Shown here: piece by piece, positions 54,834-63,494 of the stretch | How positions within the stretch are numbered: position 1 is the first letter of the stretch | Layout of the letters: each line of letters begins with the position of its first letter | Assembly: GCA_016789105.1 (NCBI GenBank) | Contig: JAEURN010000010.1 | Span: forward strand, 115,348-179,347 | Reading direction: 5' to 3' | Length of the DNA stretch: 64,000 nt | Source: Armatimonadota bacterium | GTDB lineage: Bacteria > Armatimonadota > Fimbriimonadia > Fimbriimonadales > Fimbriimonadaceae | Made by a program: the position numbers and the translations under genes | The notes under the pieces: model-generated | Databases searched by the model: none | Seen by the model: the letters and a program-made list of their open reading frames with translations, nothing else | What the model was told of the DNA's origin: nothing

Positions 54834-55379
54834 ATGCTGGCTGCCGTCTTGAGTGCGATTGCCGTTGCGGCCCCGCCGGAAATCAATTTGGTAGACGGTC
54901 GGGTGATCCAACTGTCTGGCCGGCCGGCTACCGTTGTGGTGTTCATCTCTCACGATTGCCCCATTGCCAACGATTCGCAGCCCGCGCTGGAGCGGGCGTA
55001 TCAACGGTTCAAGTCGAAGGCGGTTGCTTTTGTCGGCGTTTACATTGACCCCCGCCTCACGGCCCGAGGAGCGGCGGCCCACAAAAAGGAATACGGCTTT
55101 TCGTATGACCAATCGGTGGACACGCGCCACGCCCTGGTCGGATATCTGAAGGCAACCGTGACTCCGGAAGCGTTTGTCCTTGACCGTTCCGGCAAGGTCT
55201 GCTATCGCGGGAGAATCAACGACATGTACAACGACCTGGGTTCGAGGAAGGCCAAAGTGACGACCAACGACCTGGAAGACGCCATCGCGGCGGTGGTTGC
55301 CGGCAAGGCCCCGAAAACCGCCCGGACGAAGGCCCACGGTTGCGTGATCCCTGAGCTTAAAGACTTTGCAGGACTCTGA
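54834..55379 (+). CDS. Secreted thioredoxin-fold (redoxin/AhpC-TSA) protein
   Basis: The 181-residue protein has a signal peptide (MLAAVLSAIAVAAPP) and a thioredoxin-like fold with FISHDCPIANDSQPALE in place of CxxC. This single-Cys motif is that of periplasmic AhpC/TSA-like proteins. A cis-Pro segment TVTPEAFVLDRSGKV and YRGRINDMY follow. A C-terminal Cys (AHGCVIPE) could be a resolving residue. It probably acts in extracytoplasmic thiol or peroxide chemistry. Start ATG 54834; GTG 54831 is directly before it. Confidence 0.8.
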   Translation: MLAAVLSAIAVAAPPEINLVDGRVIQLSGRPATVVVFISHDCPIANDSQPALERAYQRFKSKAVAFVGVYIDPRLTARGAAAHKKEYGFSYDQSVDTRHALVGYLKATVTPEAFVLDRSGKVCYRGRINDMYNDLGSRKAKVTTNDLEDAIAAVVAGKAPKTARTKAHGCVIPELKDFAGL

Positions 55380-55413
55380 CCTTGTGATCCCCCCGGGTAC
55401 ATTGCCTTTGTCC

Positions 55414-55489
55414 GGGCGCTTAGCTCAGTTGGTAGAGCGTCTCGCTTACACCGAGAATGTCGGGGGTTCGAGTCCCTCAGCGCCCACCA
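55414..55489 (+). tRNA. tRNA-Val (TAC)
   Basis: The cloverleaf has acceptor GGGCGCT/AGCGCCC, D stem GCTC/GAGC, and anticodon stem TCTCG/CGAGA around loop CTTACAC (anticodon TAC). The T stem is GGGGG/CCCTC-like with TTCGAGT, and ACCA is encoded. Confidence 0.95.
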
Positions 55490-55531
55490 AGCCCCCGGTT
55501 CAACTTCAGATTTGGATTGGGAGAAAAGAGA

Positions 55532-55574
55532 TTTGGGCCGCCGGTTGATTCCGGCGGCCCAAACTCGTTTTTTT
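55532..55574. terminator. Bidirectional terminator between tRNA-Val and clpC
   Basis: A perfect 13-bp stem TTTGGGCCGCCGG / CCGGCGGCCCAAA has a 6-nt loop. On the plus strand CTCGTTTTTTT follows shortly; on the minus strand ATCTCTTTTCTC follows, so both converging units could end here. Confidence 0.85.
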
Positions 55575-58080
55575 AGTTGCTGACGAGTTCCTGTGGCTCG
55601 TCTACCGGCGGCGGAGCGTCGGACTTTTTGAAGATCACGTTACCATCGGCATCGACATCCGCCAGGATATGGTCGCCAGACACAAACGTGTTCATCAGCA
55701 GCTGTTCGCTGAGTGGGTCTTCGATGTACCGTTGCACGGCTCGGCGGAGCGGGCGAGCACCAAGGTTGGGGTCGTACCCCTTTTCGACGAGCAGATTTTT
55801 GACCGCTTCACTGAGGTCGACCGAGATTCCAAGATCCTTGGCGGATTTGTTGACCCGCTGCAGGTAAATGTCGGCGATCTGCAGGATTTCGTCCTTTTGC
55901 AGGTGCTGGAAGACGATAACCTCGTCAACGCGGTTGAGGAACTCGGGGCGGAACGATTTTTTCATCTCGTCCAGCATCTTGTTCTTCATCATCTCGTAGG
56001 TTCGCGGGTCGGTGATATCCATTTTGGAATCGCGGAACCCGAGCCCCTTTTCCAGCTCGATCGGCCGGACGCCGACGTTGCTGGTCATGATGATGATGGT
56101 GTTGCGGAAATCCACGTGGCGACCTTGGGAATCCGTCAGGTGCCCATCTTCCATGACCTGGAGGAGGATATTGAAGACTTCTGGGTGGGCCTTTTCGATT
56201 TCGTCGAGGAGGACGACGCAATAGGGGTTGCGGCGCACCTGCTCGGTGAGTTGGCCTCCTTCATCGTAACCGACATAGCCCGGAGGGGCCCCGACGAGCC
56301 GGCTGACGGCGAACCGTTCCATGTACTCGGACATGTCGATCCGGACGATCGAACTGTCCTTTTCATAGAGGTATTCGGCCAGAGTTTTGGCAAGTTCCGT
56401 TTTGCCGACCCCGGTCGGCCCGAGGAAGATGAAGCTCGCGATGGGGCGCTTGGGATCCTTGAGCCCGCTCCGGCTACGTCGGATGGCCCGGGCGACCGCG
56501 CTGACGGCTTCGTTTTGGCCGGTGATGCGTTTGTGCAAGTCCTCTTCCATTCTGAGGAGCTTTTGCGATTCGGCCTCGACCAGTCGGGTGACGGGGATCC
56601 CTGTCCAACTTTGGACAATTCCGGCAATTTCGGTCTCACCGACGACGGCATCGGGCTTTTCTTCGGCCCGCCAGGCTTCTTCACGTTCAACGATGGACGC
56701 GTTCAGGATGTCGTATTCCTTGTCCATGGCCTCGACTTCGTCCGGCTCTCCGTGCCTGCGCAGGTGTTCCAGGTCGGCGCGGATTTTGGCAAGCTTTTGC
56801 TTGTCGTTGCGAACATCGCTGGGCGGCAGGCTTTGTTGGAGCCGAACGCGGCTGGCAGCTTCGTCAATCAGGTCGATGGCCTTGTCGGGCAGGGTGCGGT
56901 CGGTGATGTACCGCATCGAAAGTTGGACGGCGCTGGTGAGGGCGTCGTCTGTGATTTCGACGTTGTGGTGCGCCTCATACCGTTCGCGGAGCCCCCTCAG
57001 GATTTCGACGGCTTCCTCTTCGTTGGGTTCGCGAACCTTGACGGACTGGAACCGCCGTTCCAGCGCCGCATCTTTTTCAATGTATTTGCGGAATTCGTCT
57101 TGGGTTGTTGCCCCGATGCATTGGAGTTCGCCGCGGGCAAGCGCGGGCTTCATGATGTTCGAAGCGTCGATGGCGCCTTCTGCGGCGCCGGCTCCAACGA
57201 GGGTGTGGAGTTCATCGACGAAAAGGATGACCTGGCCCTCGGCCTTGCGGACTTCCTCCATCACTTTTTTCATGCGCTCTTCGAACTCGCCGCGGTATTT
57301 GGTTCCGGCGACAAGCCCGGCCATATCCAGGGCGACCAAGCGCTTGCCAAGCAGCAGGTCTGGGATGTCCCCGCTGACGATGCGGAGGGCGAGGCCTTCG
57401 GCAATCGCGGTTTTCCCAACTCCCGGGTCGCCGATGAGAACCGGGTTGTTCTTGGTCTTCCGGGCGAGGATCTGCATCACCCGCTCGATTTCGGCCTGGC
57501 GGCCGACCACGGGGTCGAGTTTGCCTTCCCTGGCCAATTCGGTTAGGTCACGGCCAAATTCGTCGAGGGTCGGGCTTTTCGCCGCATTGCCGTTTTGGTT
57601 TTGCGAGTTGGCCTTGCTCGATTTTTCGCTGGCTGGGCTTTGCACTTCGTTGTCTTGAAGTGCCATCACTTCCCGTCGTGCGCGGTCGAGTTCGACTCCG
57701 AGCCGGGCGAGGACGCGTCCGGCCAATCCGTCGCCTTCGCGGATCAGGCCGAGCAACAGGTGTTCGGTCCCGATGTAGTTGTTGTTGAGGTTCCGGGCTT
57801 CGTCATAGGCCAAGTCAATGACGCGTTTGGCCCTTGGCGTGAGCGTCATATCCTGGCTGGGCCTGGATTCCCCCCGCGGGAGTTGCTTTTCGACTTCTGA
57901 ACGGATTTTTCCGAGGCCGACCCCGAGCTTTTCCAAAACACGGGCGGCTACGCTGTCGCTCTCCCGCACCAATCCGAGCAACAGGTGTTCGGTGGAGACG
58001 TACCCCTCACCAAATTTCTGTGCTTCTTCTTGGGCGAAGAAAACCACTTTTCTTGCGCGTTCTGTGAACCGTTGCCACAT
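55573..58080 (-). CDS. clpC: ATP-dependent Clp protease ATP-binding subunit ClpC
   Basis: The 835-residue AAA+ unfoldase has two Clp-N repeats (about 1-150: FTERARKVVFFAQEEA and STEHLLLGLVRE, repeated as IGTEHLLLGLIRE). AAA1 has Walker A GDPGVGKTAIAEG (about 215), a middle coiled-coil domain (about 410-475) and AAA2 has Walker A GPTGVGKTELAKT (about 553). The C-terminal D2-small domain has GARPLRRAVQRYIEDPLSEQ. It feeds substrates to ClpP and works with adaptors such as ClpS or McsB. An SD (AAGGAG) precedes the ATG by 14 nt. No clpP, ctsR or mcsAB is adjacent. Confidence 0.96.
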   Translation of the reverse strand: MWQRFTERARKVVFFAQEEAQKFGEGYVSTEHLLLGLVRESDSVAARVLEKLGVGLGKIRSEVEKQLPRGESRPSQDMTLTPRAKRVIDLAYDEARNLNNNYIGTEHLLLGLIREGDGLAGRVLARLGVELDRARREVMALQDNEVQSPASEKSSKANSQNQNGNAAKSPTLDEFGRDLTELAREGKLDPVVGRQAEIERVMQILARKTKNNPVLIGDPGVGKTAIAEGLALRIVSGDIPDLLLGKRLVALDMAGLVAGTKYRGEFEERMKKVMEEVRKAEGQVILFVDELHTLVGAGAAEGAIDASNIMKPALARGELQCIGATTQDEFRKYIEKDAALERRFQSVKVREPNEEEAVEILRGLRERYEAHHNVEITDDALTSAVQLSMRYITDRTLPDKAIDLIDEAASRVRLQQSLPPSDVRNDKQKLAKIRADLEHLRRHGEPDEVEAMDKEYDILNASIVEREEAWRAEEKPDAVVGETEIAGIVQSWTGIPVTRLVEAESQKLLRMEEDLHKRITGQNEAVSAVARAIRRSRSGLKDPKRPIASFIFLGPTGVGKTELAKTLAEYLYEKDSSIVRIDMSEYMERFAVSRLVGAPPGYVGYDEGGQLTEQVRRNPYCVVLLDEIEKAHPEVFNILLQVMEDGHLTDSQGRHVDFRNTIIIMTSNVGVRPIELEKGLGFRDSKMDITDPRTYEMMKNKMLDEMKKSFRPEFLNRVDEVIVFQHLQKDEILQIADIYLQRVNKSAKDLGISVDLSEAVKNLLVEKGYDPNLGARPLRRAVQRYIEDPLSEQLLMNTFVSGDHILADVDADGNVIFKKSDAPPPVDEPQELVSN

Positions 58081-58420
58081 GTTCTGTTTCTTTGCTCCTT
58101 AGCCGGGGTTTTCGCCCCGCTGTCACATCCTTAGACGACTTGCGGCATGGGGTTGTGCCCCCAGACCTATTCCCGGGGCTTCCCCCGCCTTTGGTTGGAT
58201 TGTCGGTCGCCACACCCGCTTTGGATAGCCGGATACCCGCAAGGATACCGGGCCGGGAAATGCCGTCCCCGGCTAACGCGTTACGAATCCCAGCAATATT
58301 ACGGGGAATGCAATGACTGGAAAAATCCCGTGTAGCAGATTTGCCGGGAACCATTTACAATGGAGGTGAGTCGAACGCTCGTCAGGGGCGCAGACCCCAA
58401 ACCACCTTGTGACAACTGCC
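58081..58420. other. Divergent intergenic region without a supported gene
   Basis: About 340 nt lie between the clpC start and the secreted-protein gene. They hold several small GC-rich hairpins (for example GCCGGGG/CCCCGCT-type near 58101-58120) and TACAAT at 58356-58361, a possible -10 for the gene at 58421. I see no RNA gene or open frame with coding texture. Confidence 0.5.
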
Positions 58421-59824
58421 ATGCGTAAATTCCTCCCCATTTTGGCCGCCCTGCTGGCATTGCCCGGCTTGGCATCGGCCGTCCCCGGAGAAATCCGAGG
58501 CGAATTAAAGGCCTTTGGCTGGGTCAAGCGCCCAGACGGCACCCGGATCAGTCTCGACGGGATGAAGTTCCCCTTCGTCGCCAAGCCTATCAAGACGGTG
58601 CAACTGTCTGACCGGAGCACGAACCCGAATTCTGCTGGCGAGGCCCTGCGCCAACGCCTGCTGGGCCCGCTTGGCAACCCGGGTGGCAACGGGGTCAACC
58701 GTTCCGGGGGCAAATCTGGCGGGCCGGATGCCCTGCAAACGGTCTACATGGCCAATGCCGGCGCCGGATACGGGGTCATTGAAGCCAATCCCAGTTCTCT
58801 CGACGATGTGACGATGACCAGCGCCGGGCTGGGCAAGGTTTGGCAACAGTTGACGTTCGGTTTCCAATACAGCACGGGTGGATTCACACCTTTCATCTGC
58901 CGGTGGCGATGCTTTGGATCGAATGTAGAGAACCCGACGCCCCAAAACGACTTCGCCGACGAGTTTGCGGATTTCGGGGTCAAGTGGGATGTGACGATTC
59001 CGGCCGGGTCGGCTTTCGTCGTGACCATTGATATCCACCAGGCCGTCGTGATTAGCAACGACACAACCATGTTCATTGCCGAGCAGTTCCGCGAGCCCCA
59101 CTTGGTCGGCTTCCCCCCCCACGAAGATGGGGAAGGCGAGTTCCGGACCGGCAACGTCGATGTGGTCTTTAATGCCGGCGGAGAGCCCTCGGTCGGGCTC
59201 AGCGACAACACGTTTTTCTACGACTGGGATCCGCTTGACGGCAAATATGAGAACACCGAGATCGACCAGGTTGACACCGGCAAGTCGGATCTTGTTCTGG
59301 GTATCGAAATCAATACGAGCGGAACCCTTAATGACCTGACCGCGCTCAATCTGACCAAAGAAGCCGGCCGACAACCGATCGGGAACCTCCTTTCGGTCCT
59401 GAACGCCAACGACAACAACGTTTACGACATCCTGCCGGATTACACCGGGGGCCGCACCTCCCCTGTGGGCTCGATCATCGTCGACTTCCTCCAGCCGTTC
59501 CCCACCTACACGGGCATCCGCGCCATTGGCCGCGTCGGTTCCGATGTGTCGGGTGTGGACTTTGCGGTCGACCTGTGGGATTTTGTCGACAATAAGTGGA
59601 TCCAACTGACGACGGGACCCTTGCCCCAAGGCTATCTGAGCTTCTCGGAAGGATACGGCGGAACGGTTGCCATGAGCCACTTCACCGGCATCATCAACTT
59701 CCCGCTGTTTGGCCCCAACCCGGGCATGCGGGCCCGGGTTCGTTACAAGAACACGTCAGATACCCTGCCCCGCAACTGGCACATGCTGACCGACCAAATC
59801 AAGCTCAGCGTCTTCACCGGCTGA
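58421..59824 (+). CDS. Secreted protein of unknown function
   Basis: The 467-residue product has a clear signal peptide (MRKFLPILAALLALPGLASA). Its mature part is beta-rich, with texts such as DVTIPAGSAFVVTIDIHQAV, NTFFYDWDPLDGKYEN and FDVDFAVDLWDF-like blocks. No catalytic motif is recognised. GTG 58409 is an alternative start four codons upstream. It is monocistronic and followed by a strong terminator. Proteins of this design, often with a later YGGTVAMSHFTG block, look like structural or surface proteins of the group; I cannot assign a family. Confidence 0.7.
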   Translation: MRKFLPILAALLALPGLASAVPGEIRGELKAFGWVKRPDGTRISLDGMKFPFVAKPIKTVQLSDRSTNPNSAGEALRQRLLGPLGNPGGNGVNRSGGKSGGPDALQTVYMANAGAGYGVIEANPSSLDDVTMTSAGLGKVWQQLTFGFQYSTGGFTPFICRWRCFGSNVENPTPQNDFADEFADFGVKWDVTIPAGSAFVVTIDIHQAVVISNDTTMFIAEQFREPHLVGFPPHEDGEGEFRTGNVDVVFNAGGEPSVGLSDNTFFYDWDPLDGKYENTEIDQVDTGKSDLVLGIEINTSGTLNDLTALNLTKEAGRQPIGNLLSVLNANDNNVYDILPDYTGGRTSPVGSIIVDFLQPFPTYTGIRAIGRVGSDVSGVDFAVDLWDFVDNKWIQLTTGPLPQGYLSFSEGYGGTVAMSHFTGIINFPLFGPNPGMRARVRYKNTSDTLPRNWHMLTDQIKLSVFTG

Positions 59825-59845
59825 CCTGGCGAAAGATTGGTGCCG

Positions 59846-59882
59846 ATGGCCCGCGGACATCATCCGCGGGCCATTCTTGTTG
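59846..59882 (+). terminator. Intrinsic terminator after the secreted-protein gene
   Basis: The stem ATGGCCCGCGGA / TCCGCGGGCCAT (59846-59857 and 59863-59874) is perfect, with a 5-nt loop and TCTTGTTGT after it. Confidence 0.8.
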
Positions 59883-59923
59883 TCGGGGCATCGTTTGGGC
59901 AGGGGCGGCAGTAATATAGGGTA

Positions 59924-61342
59924 ATGCAAGCGGCGTGGAAGGTCGGAGCCTTTGTTTTGGTGTTTGTCGGGCTCTTTGCCGGCATCCTCGCGGTTTTAAA
60001 TGCGAGCCTGTTCGCCAAACCCAAGGACACTTATTACGCCCGGTTCGCCGATGCGGGAGGCCTGAATTCAGGCGCCGACGTGCTGCTGGCCGGGGTTTCC
60101 ATCGGGCGGGTGGAATCGGTGGAACTCGCGGAAGACGGGGCGGCGTTGGCGACCTTGAGCATCGAACAGGGCCGGAAACTCCCCAAGAATCTGGTTGCCG
60201 TTTTGCCCACGAGTTTCATCGCCATCGGTGACCGCCAAGTGCTGCTCAAGCCGCTTGGAACCGGCACAGGGTTCTATGCCGCCGACAATATGGACTCCCC
60301 CATTCCGGGCCAGCTGCAAGGGCCGCTCGACGACATCCTCCCCGACACCGGCCAAACGATGGAGGAGTTGAACAAGACCATGGTCGCCTTCCGCGAGTTG
60401 CTCCAGGACAAAGAGCTGAAAGACGGTCTAGTCGGCGTAATGAAATCCGGTCAGGACACGGCCGGGAAGTTCGGCAAACTTGCCGAACACTTGGATGGCA
60501 CGCTAACCCGCAACGACAAGCGGATAGACACCCTGTTGGCTTCGATGGTGGACACCGTCAAAAACGTGGAATCGGTGACCGCCGAACTGAATTCGTTTGC
60601 CAAAAGTGGAAAGCTGCAATCCCAAACCGAGCAGTTGCTGGCCACGATGAACGAGGCGGCGACAGAGGGCAAAGCGTTGGTTTCCGACCTGCGTGCCTAC
60701 ACCGCCGATCCTGATATCCAAGGCAACCTCAAATCCACCTTGGAAAACTTCAACAAGATGTCTGAATCTGGCGTGACCATTGCAGCCAACACCGAAGAAA
60801 TTACCAAGAACGGCATCGGGATCAGCGAGCAGACCAAAGAGCTCATGACCAAGGCCAACAAACTGGCCGACGAAGTCGAAAAGCTCATTGAGGACGTGAA
60901 AGGGGCCGTCAAAAAGTTTGAAGGTTCCGGCGGTGCGTCCAGCCTAATCCCCAAAATCGATGTGGAGACCGGTTTGACCTACAATTCTGAGGGCTCGCGG
61001 CTGCGGGCAGATGTCAACCTCCAGATCCCGGCCGGGAAGGACAAGCTCAACCTTGGCCTTTACGATGCGTTTGAATCGAACAAACTGAACATCTTCTTTC
61101 AAAAGCCGCTTGACCAACGGACGGACCTTCGGTACGGGGTCTATGCGTCCAAGCCCGGCATCGGGGTATCTTATGCGCTTGCGCCGAACACGTGGTTCCA
61201 ATCGGAACTGTTCGGCCTAAACGATCCGCAGCTGGACATCCGTCTCAAGCGCCGGTTCAACGAATCGATTTTCGGTTGGGTTGGCATCGACAAGGTGTTC
61301 GGGAAAAACAGCCTAGCGGTCGGGGTCGGCACCAAACGCTGA
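59924..61342 (+). CDS. mlaD: MCE/MlaD protein with C-terminal beta-barrel-like extension
   Basis: The 472-residue protein has an N-terminal transmembrane anchor (about 5-28) and one MCE domain (about 35-115: YYARFADAGGLNSGADVLLAG, SIGRVESVEL, TSFIAIGDRQVLLKP). A long helical region follows (about 120-340, Thr/Glu/Asn heptad-like). A C-terminal strand-rich part of about 125 residues (LRADVNLQIPAGKDKLNLG, ending SLAVGVGTKR) looks like a small outer-membrane barrel. MCE proteins shuttle lipids between membranes. TAATAT lies exactly 6 nt before the ATG. No mlaE or mlaF neighbour is present. Confidence 0.85.
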   Translation: MQAAWKVGAFVLVFVGLFAGILAVLNASLFAKPKDTYYARFADAGGLNSGADVLLAGVSIGRVESVELAEDGAALATLSIEQGRKLPKNLVAVLPTSFIAIGDRQVLLKPLGTGTGFYAADNMDSPIPGQLQGPLDDILPDTGQTMEELNKTMVAFRELLQDKELKDGLVGVMKSGQDTAGKFGKLAEHLDGTLTRNDKRIDTLLASMVDTVKNVESVTAELNSFAKSGKLQSQTEQLLATMNEAATEGKALVSDLRAYTADPDIQGNLKSTLENFNKMSESGVTIAANTEEITKNGIGISEQTKELMTKANKLADEVEKLIEDVKGAVKKFEGSGGASSLIPKIDVETGLTYNSEGSRLRADVNLQIPAGKDKLNLGLYDAFESNKLNIFFQKPLDQRTDLRYGVYASKPGIGVSYALAPNTWFQSELFGLNDPQLDIRLKRRFNESIFGWVGIDKVFGKNSLAVGVGTKR

Positions 61343-61366
61343 ACCGCACACGAACGAGGTTTTCCG

Positions 61367-61936
61367 ATGAAAGTCATTTTGAAGCAGGCAGTGCCCAAGT
61401 TGGGCAAAGAAGGCCAGGTCGTCACGGTTAAAGACGGCTACGCCCGCAATTTTTTGTTCCCGAACAGCATGGCCGTTGTCGCCGATAAGAAGCAACTCGG
61501 CGCGCTGGAGCGGCAACACGCTAAAGCCGCAGCCCAGCTTGAATCGACCAAGACCGATGCCGAGGCCATGGCCGCCCGGATGAACGGCAAATTGGTCAAG
61601 ATCGAAACAAAATCCGGCCCCGATGGCCGGTTGTTCGGCGCTGTCACCAGCCAAGACATCGTCGATGCCGTCAAGAGCCAACTCAACGAAACCGTAGACC
61701 GGAAAGCCGTTCTCCTGCTCCGGCCGATCAAGCGACTCGGCACTTACGATATCGAGCTCAACGTCCACCGCAATGTGGATATTGAGTTTAAACTCAACGT
61801 CTTCGACCCGGAATTCATGGAAACCGAAGAGCACCTTCCGGAGTTTGAAGAAGCCATGGCAGAAGCCGAAATCGCCGCCACTCCAGAAGCCTCGGCTGAT
61901 GAGAGCGGAGACGCTGCCGCCGACCAAGCCGAATAG
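61367..61936 (+). CDS. rplI: 50S ribosomal protein L9
   Basis: The 189-residue protein has the L9 signature at its start (MKVILKQAVPKLGKEGQVVT, then VKDGYARNFLFPNSMAVVAD), a central helix (about 42-75) and the C-terminal RNA-binding domain (to about 150). A further tail of about 40 residues is very acidic (EEAMAEAEIAATPEASADES), longer than the usual 147-150 residues. A good SD (GAGG) precedes ATG 61367. It lies 24 nt after the MCE gene and ends in a strong terminator. The usual rpsF/ssb/rpsR neighbours are absent. Confidence 0.95.
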   Translation: MKVILKQAVPKLGKEGQVVTVKDGYARNFLFPNSMAVVADKKQLGALERQHAKAAAQLESTKTDAEAMAARMNGKLVKIETKSGPDGRLFGAVTSQDIVDAVKSQLNETVDRKAVLLLRPIKRLGTYDIELNVHRNVDIEFKLNVFDPEFMETEEHLPEFEEAMAEAEIAATPEASADESGDAAADQAE

Positions 61937-61951
61937 CGGCCAAACCACCTG

Positions 61952-61993
61952 ATTCCCCCGACAAAGTTGCCGGGGGAATTTTTGTTATTTTTG
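61952..61993 (+). terminator. Intrinsic terminator after rplI
   Basis: The stem ATTCCCCCG / CGGGGGAAT (61952-61960 and 61971-61979) has a 10-nt loop and is followed by TTTTGTTATTTTTG. Confidence 0.9.
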
Positions 61994-62078
61994 GGTCCTT
62001 CCCTGCTTCAATTCCCCCGGGATTGAACCGAGAATCCCTGTTAAGGATTCGGCAAGATCGGTCCGCATTTGCCAGCAC

Positions 62079-63422
62079 ATGTCTGATGTTCACCCGCTCT
62101 TCTATTGCCTAGCCGCCGTTGCGGCGGTGGGATTTGCCGGGTTGATTGTTTGGTCTTGGCGGTTCAAACACGCAATAACTTCTCTGGTGGCCGTGCTGGT
62201 TCTGCTGTCTGCGATCATTGGTTCAGGGGCATACTTCGGCAGGGAAATCGTCCGCCGGGAGACCCGGCAACTCCGTGATTCCGAGATGTTGGCAGCCCGC
62301 ATCTTGGGCATCTCGATCCAAGCCAAGGGGCATTCACTCATCCGGCTGGATGGATCGACAGACTCTGCGAAAGCCGAATTGCAAAACTGGCTTGACCAGC
62401 TTCTCCGGCAAAACCACCAGGTGTCTTCGATCCAAACGGTGCGAAAAACCCCGTCCGGGGTTCCGCAGACCATCATCCGCGCTGGCAGCGCAGAAGACTC
62501 GGACTTGGCCGCAGGATCGGCGAACAACCTGGCTTTTGGCTGGCAGGGGACGAGTGGATTTGCCCCCAACGCCACCAGTTCCGGAAAGGCGCTCGCCGCC
62601 ATCCCGATCAAAAACCCCAGGGGGGAGATCGAAGCGCTGGTGCTCGTGGCATTCAATGGGCCTTCCGGAACAGCGGCGGGTTCGCAAAGTCAAACCGGGA
62701 TCCTGGTTTTAACGAGTGCGCTCGCCTTCATCGTACTGACCGGTGCGGCGGCCGCGTTCCGGATGTCGGACAGTCTGGCCCAAGCCCGGGTGGCCCGGAT
62801 TGAATTGGCCGCCCAAGGAGAGCGGATCCGAGAGCAGATGGACATCATCGCCGAAAAAAACCAAGCGATGGCGGCCAGCCACGACGCATTGGCATCGGCC
62901 AACGCCAAGCTGCAATCCCTGGCCACACTGGACGGGCTCACCGGGGTGATGAACCACCGGTCCCTGATGGAATTCTTGACCACCAACATGAAGCGGAGCT
63001 CGGTGATCGGCTCACCAAGCAGCGTGATCTTGATGGACGTCGATAACTTCAAATCGTTGAACGACCAATACGGCCACATCGCCGGAGATGAGGCCCTGCG
63101 GACGATTGCCAGCGTGCTCAAGCAGTCTTGCCCCAAAGGGGCCGGGGTCGGGCGTTACGGCGGTGAGGAGTTCATGATGGTTCTGCCCGGGGCATCGGAG
63201 ACCTCTGCCATTGCCGTCGCCGAAGAACTCCGCCGACGCGTCCAAATGGCAAAGACGACATCGCGAGCCGTCACGGTGAGCGTCGGGGTTTCCACGGTCT
63301 ACTCCATGTCGAAATCGGAGCAAGCCTTGATCGACGAGGCCGACAAAGCGCTTTACCAAGCTAAACGGACGGGCAAAAACCGCGTGATCCACTTTGGCCA
63401 CGGGCTCTTGGAATCAGCTTGA
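62079..63422 (+). CDS. Membrane-bound diguanylate cyclase (GGDEF)
   Basis: The 447-residue protein has two N-terminal transmembrane helices (about 8-25 and 33-52), an extracytoplasmic sensor region (about 55-205), a third helix (about 208-230), a coiled coil (about 235-285) and a GGDEF domain (about 285-440). The active site is GRYGGEEFMMVLPG, intact in the GGEEF form. DVDNFKSLNDQYGH provides the metal-binding Asp. The RxxD inhibitory site upstream of GGEEF is missing (PKGA there), so product inhibition at that site is not expected. It makes c-di-GMP in response to an unknown periplasmic signal. Confidence 0.93.
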   Translation: MSDVHPLFYCLAAVAAVGFAGLIVWSWRFKHAITSLVAVLVLLSAIIGSGAYFGREIVRRETRQLRDSEMLAARILGISIQAKGHSLIRLDGSTDSAKAELQNWLDQLLRQNHQVSSIQTVRKTPSGVPQTIIRAGSAEDSDLAAGSANNLAFGWQGTSGFAPNATSSGKALAAIPIKNPRGEIEALVLVAFNGPSGTAAGSQSQTGILVLTSALAFIVLTGAAAAFRMSDSLAQARVARIELAAQGERIREQMDIIAEKNQAMAASHDALASANAKLQSLATLDGLTGVMNHRSLMEFLTTNMKRSSVIGSPSSVILMDVDNFKSLNDQYGHIAGDEALRTIASVLKQSCPKGAGVGRYGGEEFMMVLPGASETSAIAVAEELRRRVQMAKTTSRAVTVSVGVSTVYSMSKSEQALIDEADKALYQAKRTGKNRVIHFGHGLLESA

Positions 63423-63494
63423 GGGCCCGGGGCGGCGGATTCCCCAAAAATACTCGGAACAAAAGGATCGGCGTGGACATTCACTGTTTGCCCG

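Noticed and set aside
55669-57546. A 625-codon open frame antisense to clpC
   Set aside because: It is the mirror of a highly conserved ClpC coding sequence, and its Gly/Asp/Phe-rich text matches no family. Long antisense frames are expected in GC-rich genes.
58505-59680. A 391-codon open frame antisense to the secreted-protein gene
   Set aside because: The plus-strand gene has a signal peptide, balanced composition and a terminator; the antisense text is Arg/Asp/Gly-rich without start context.
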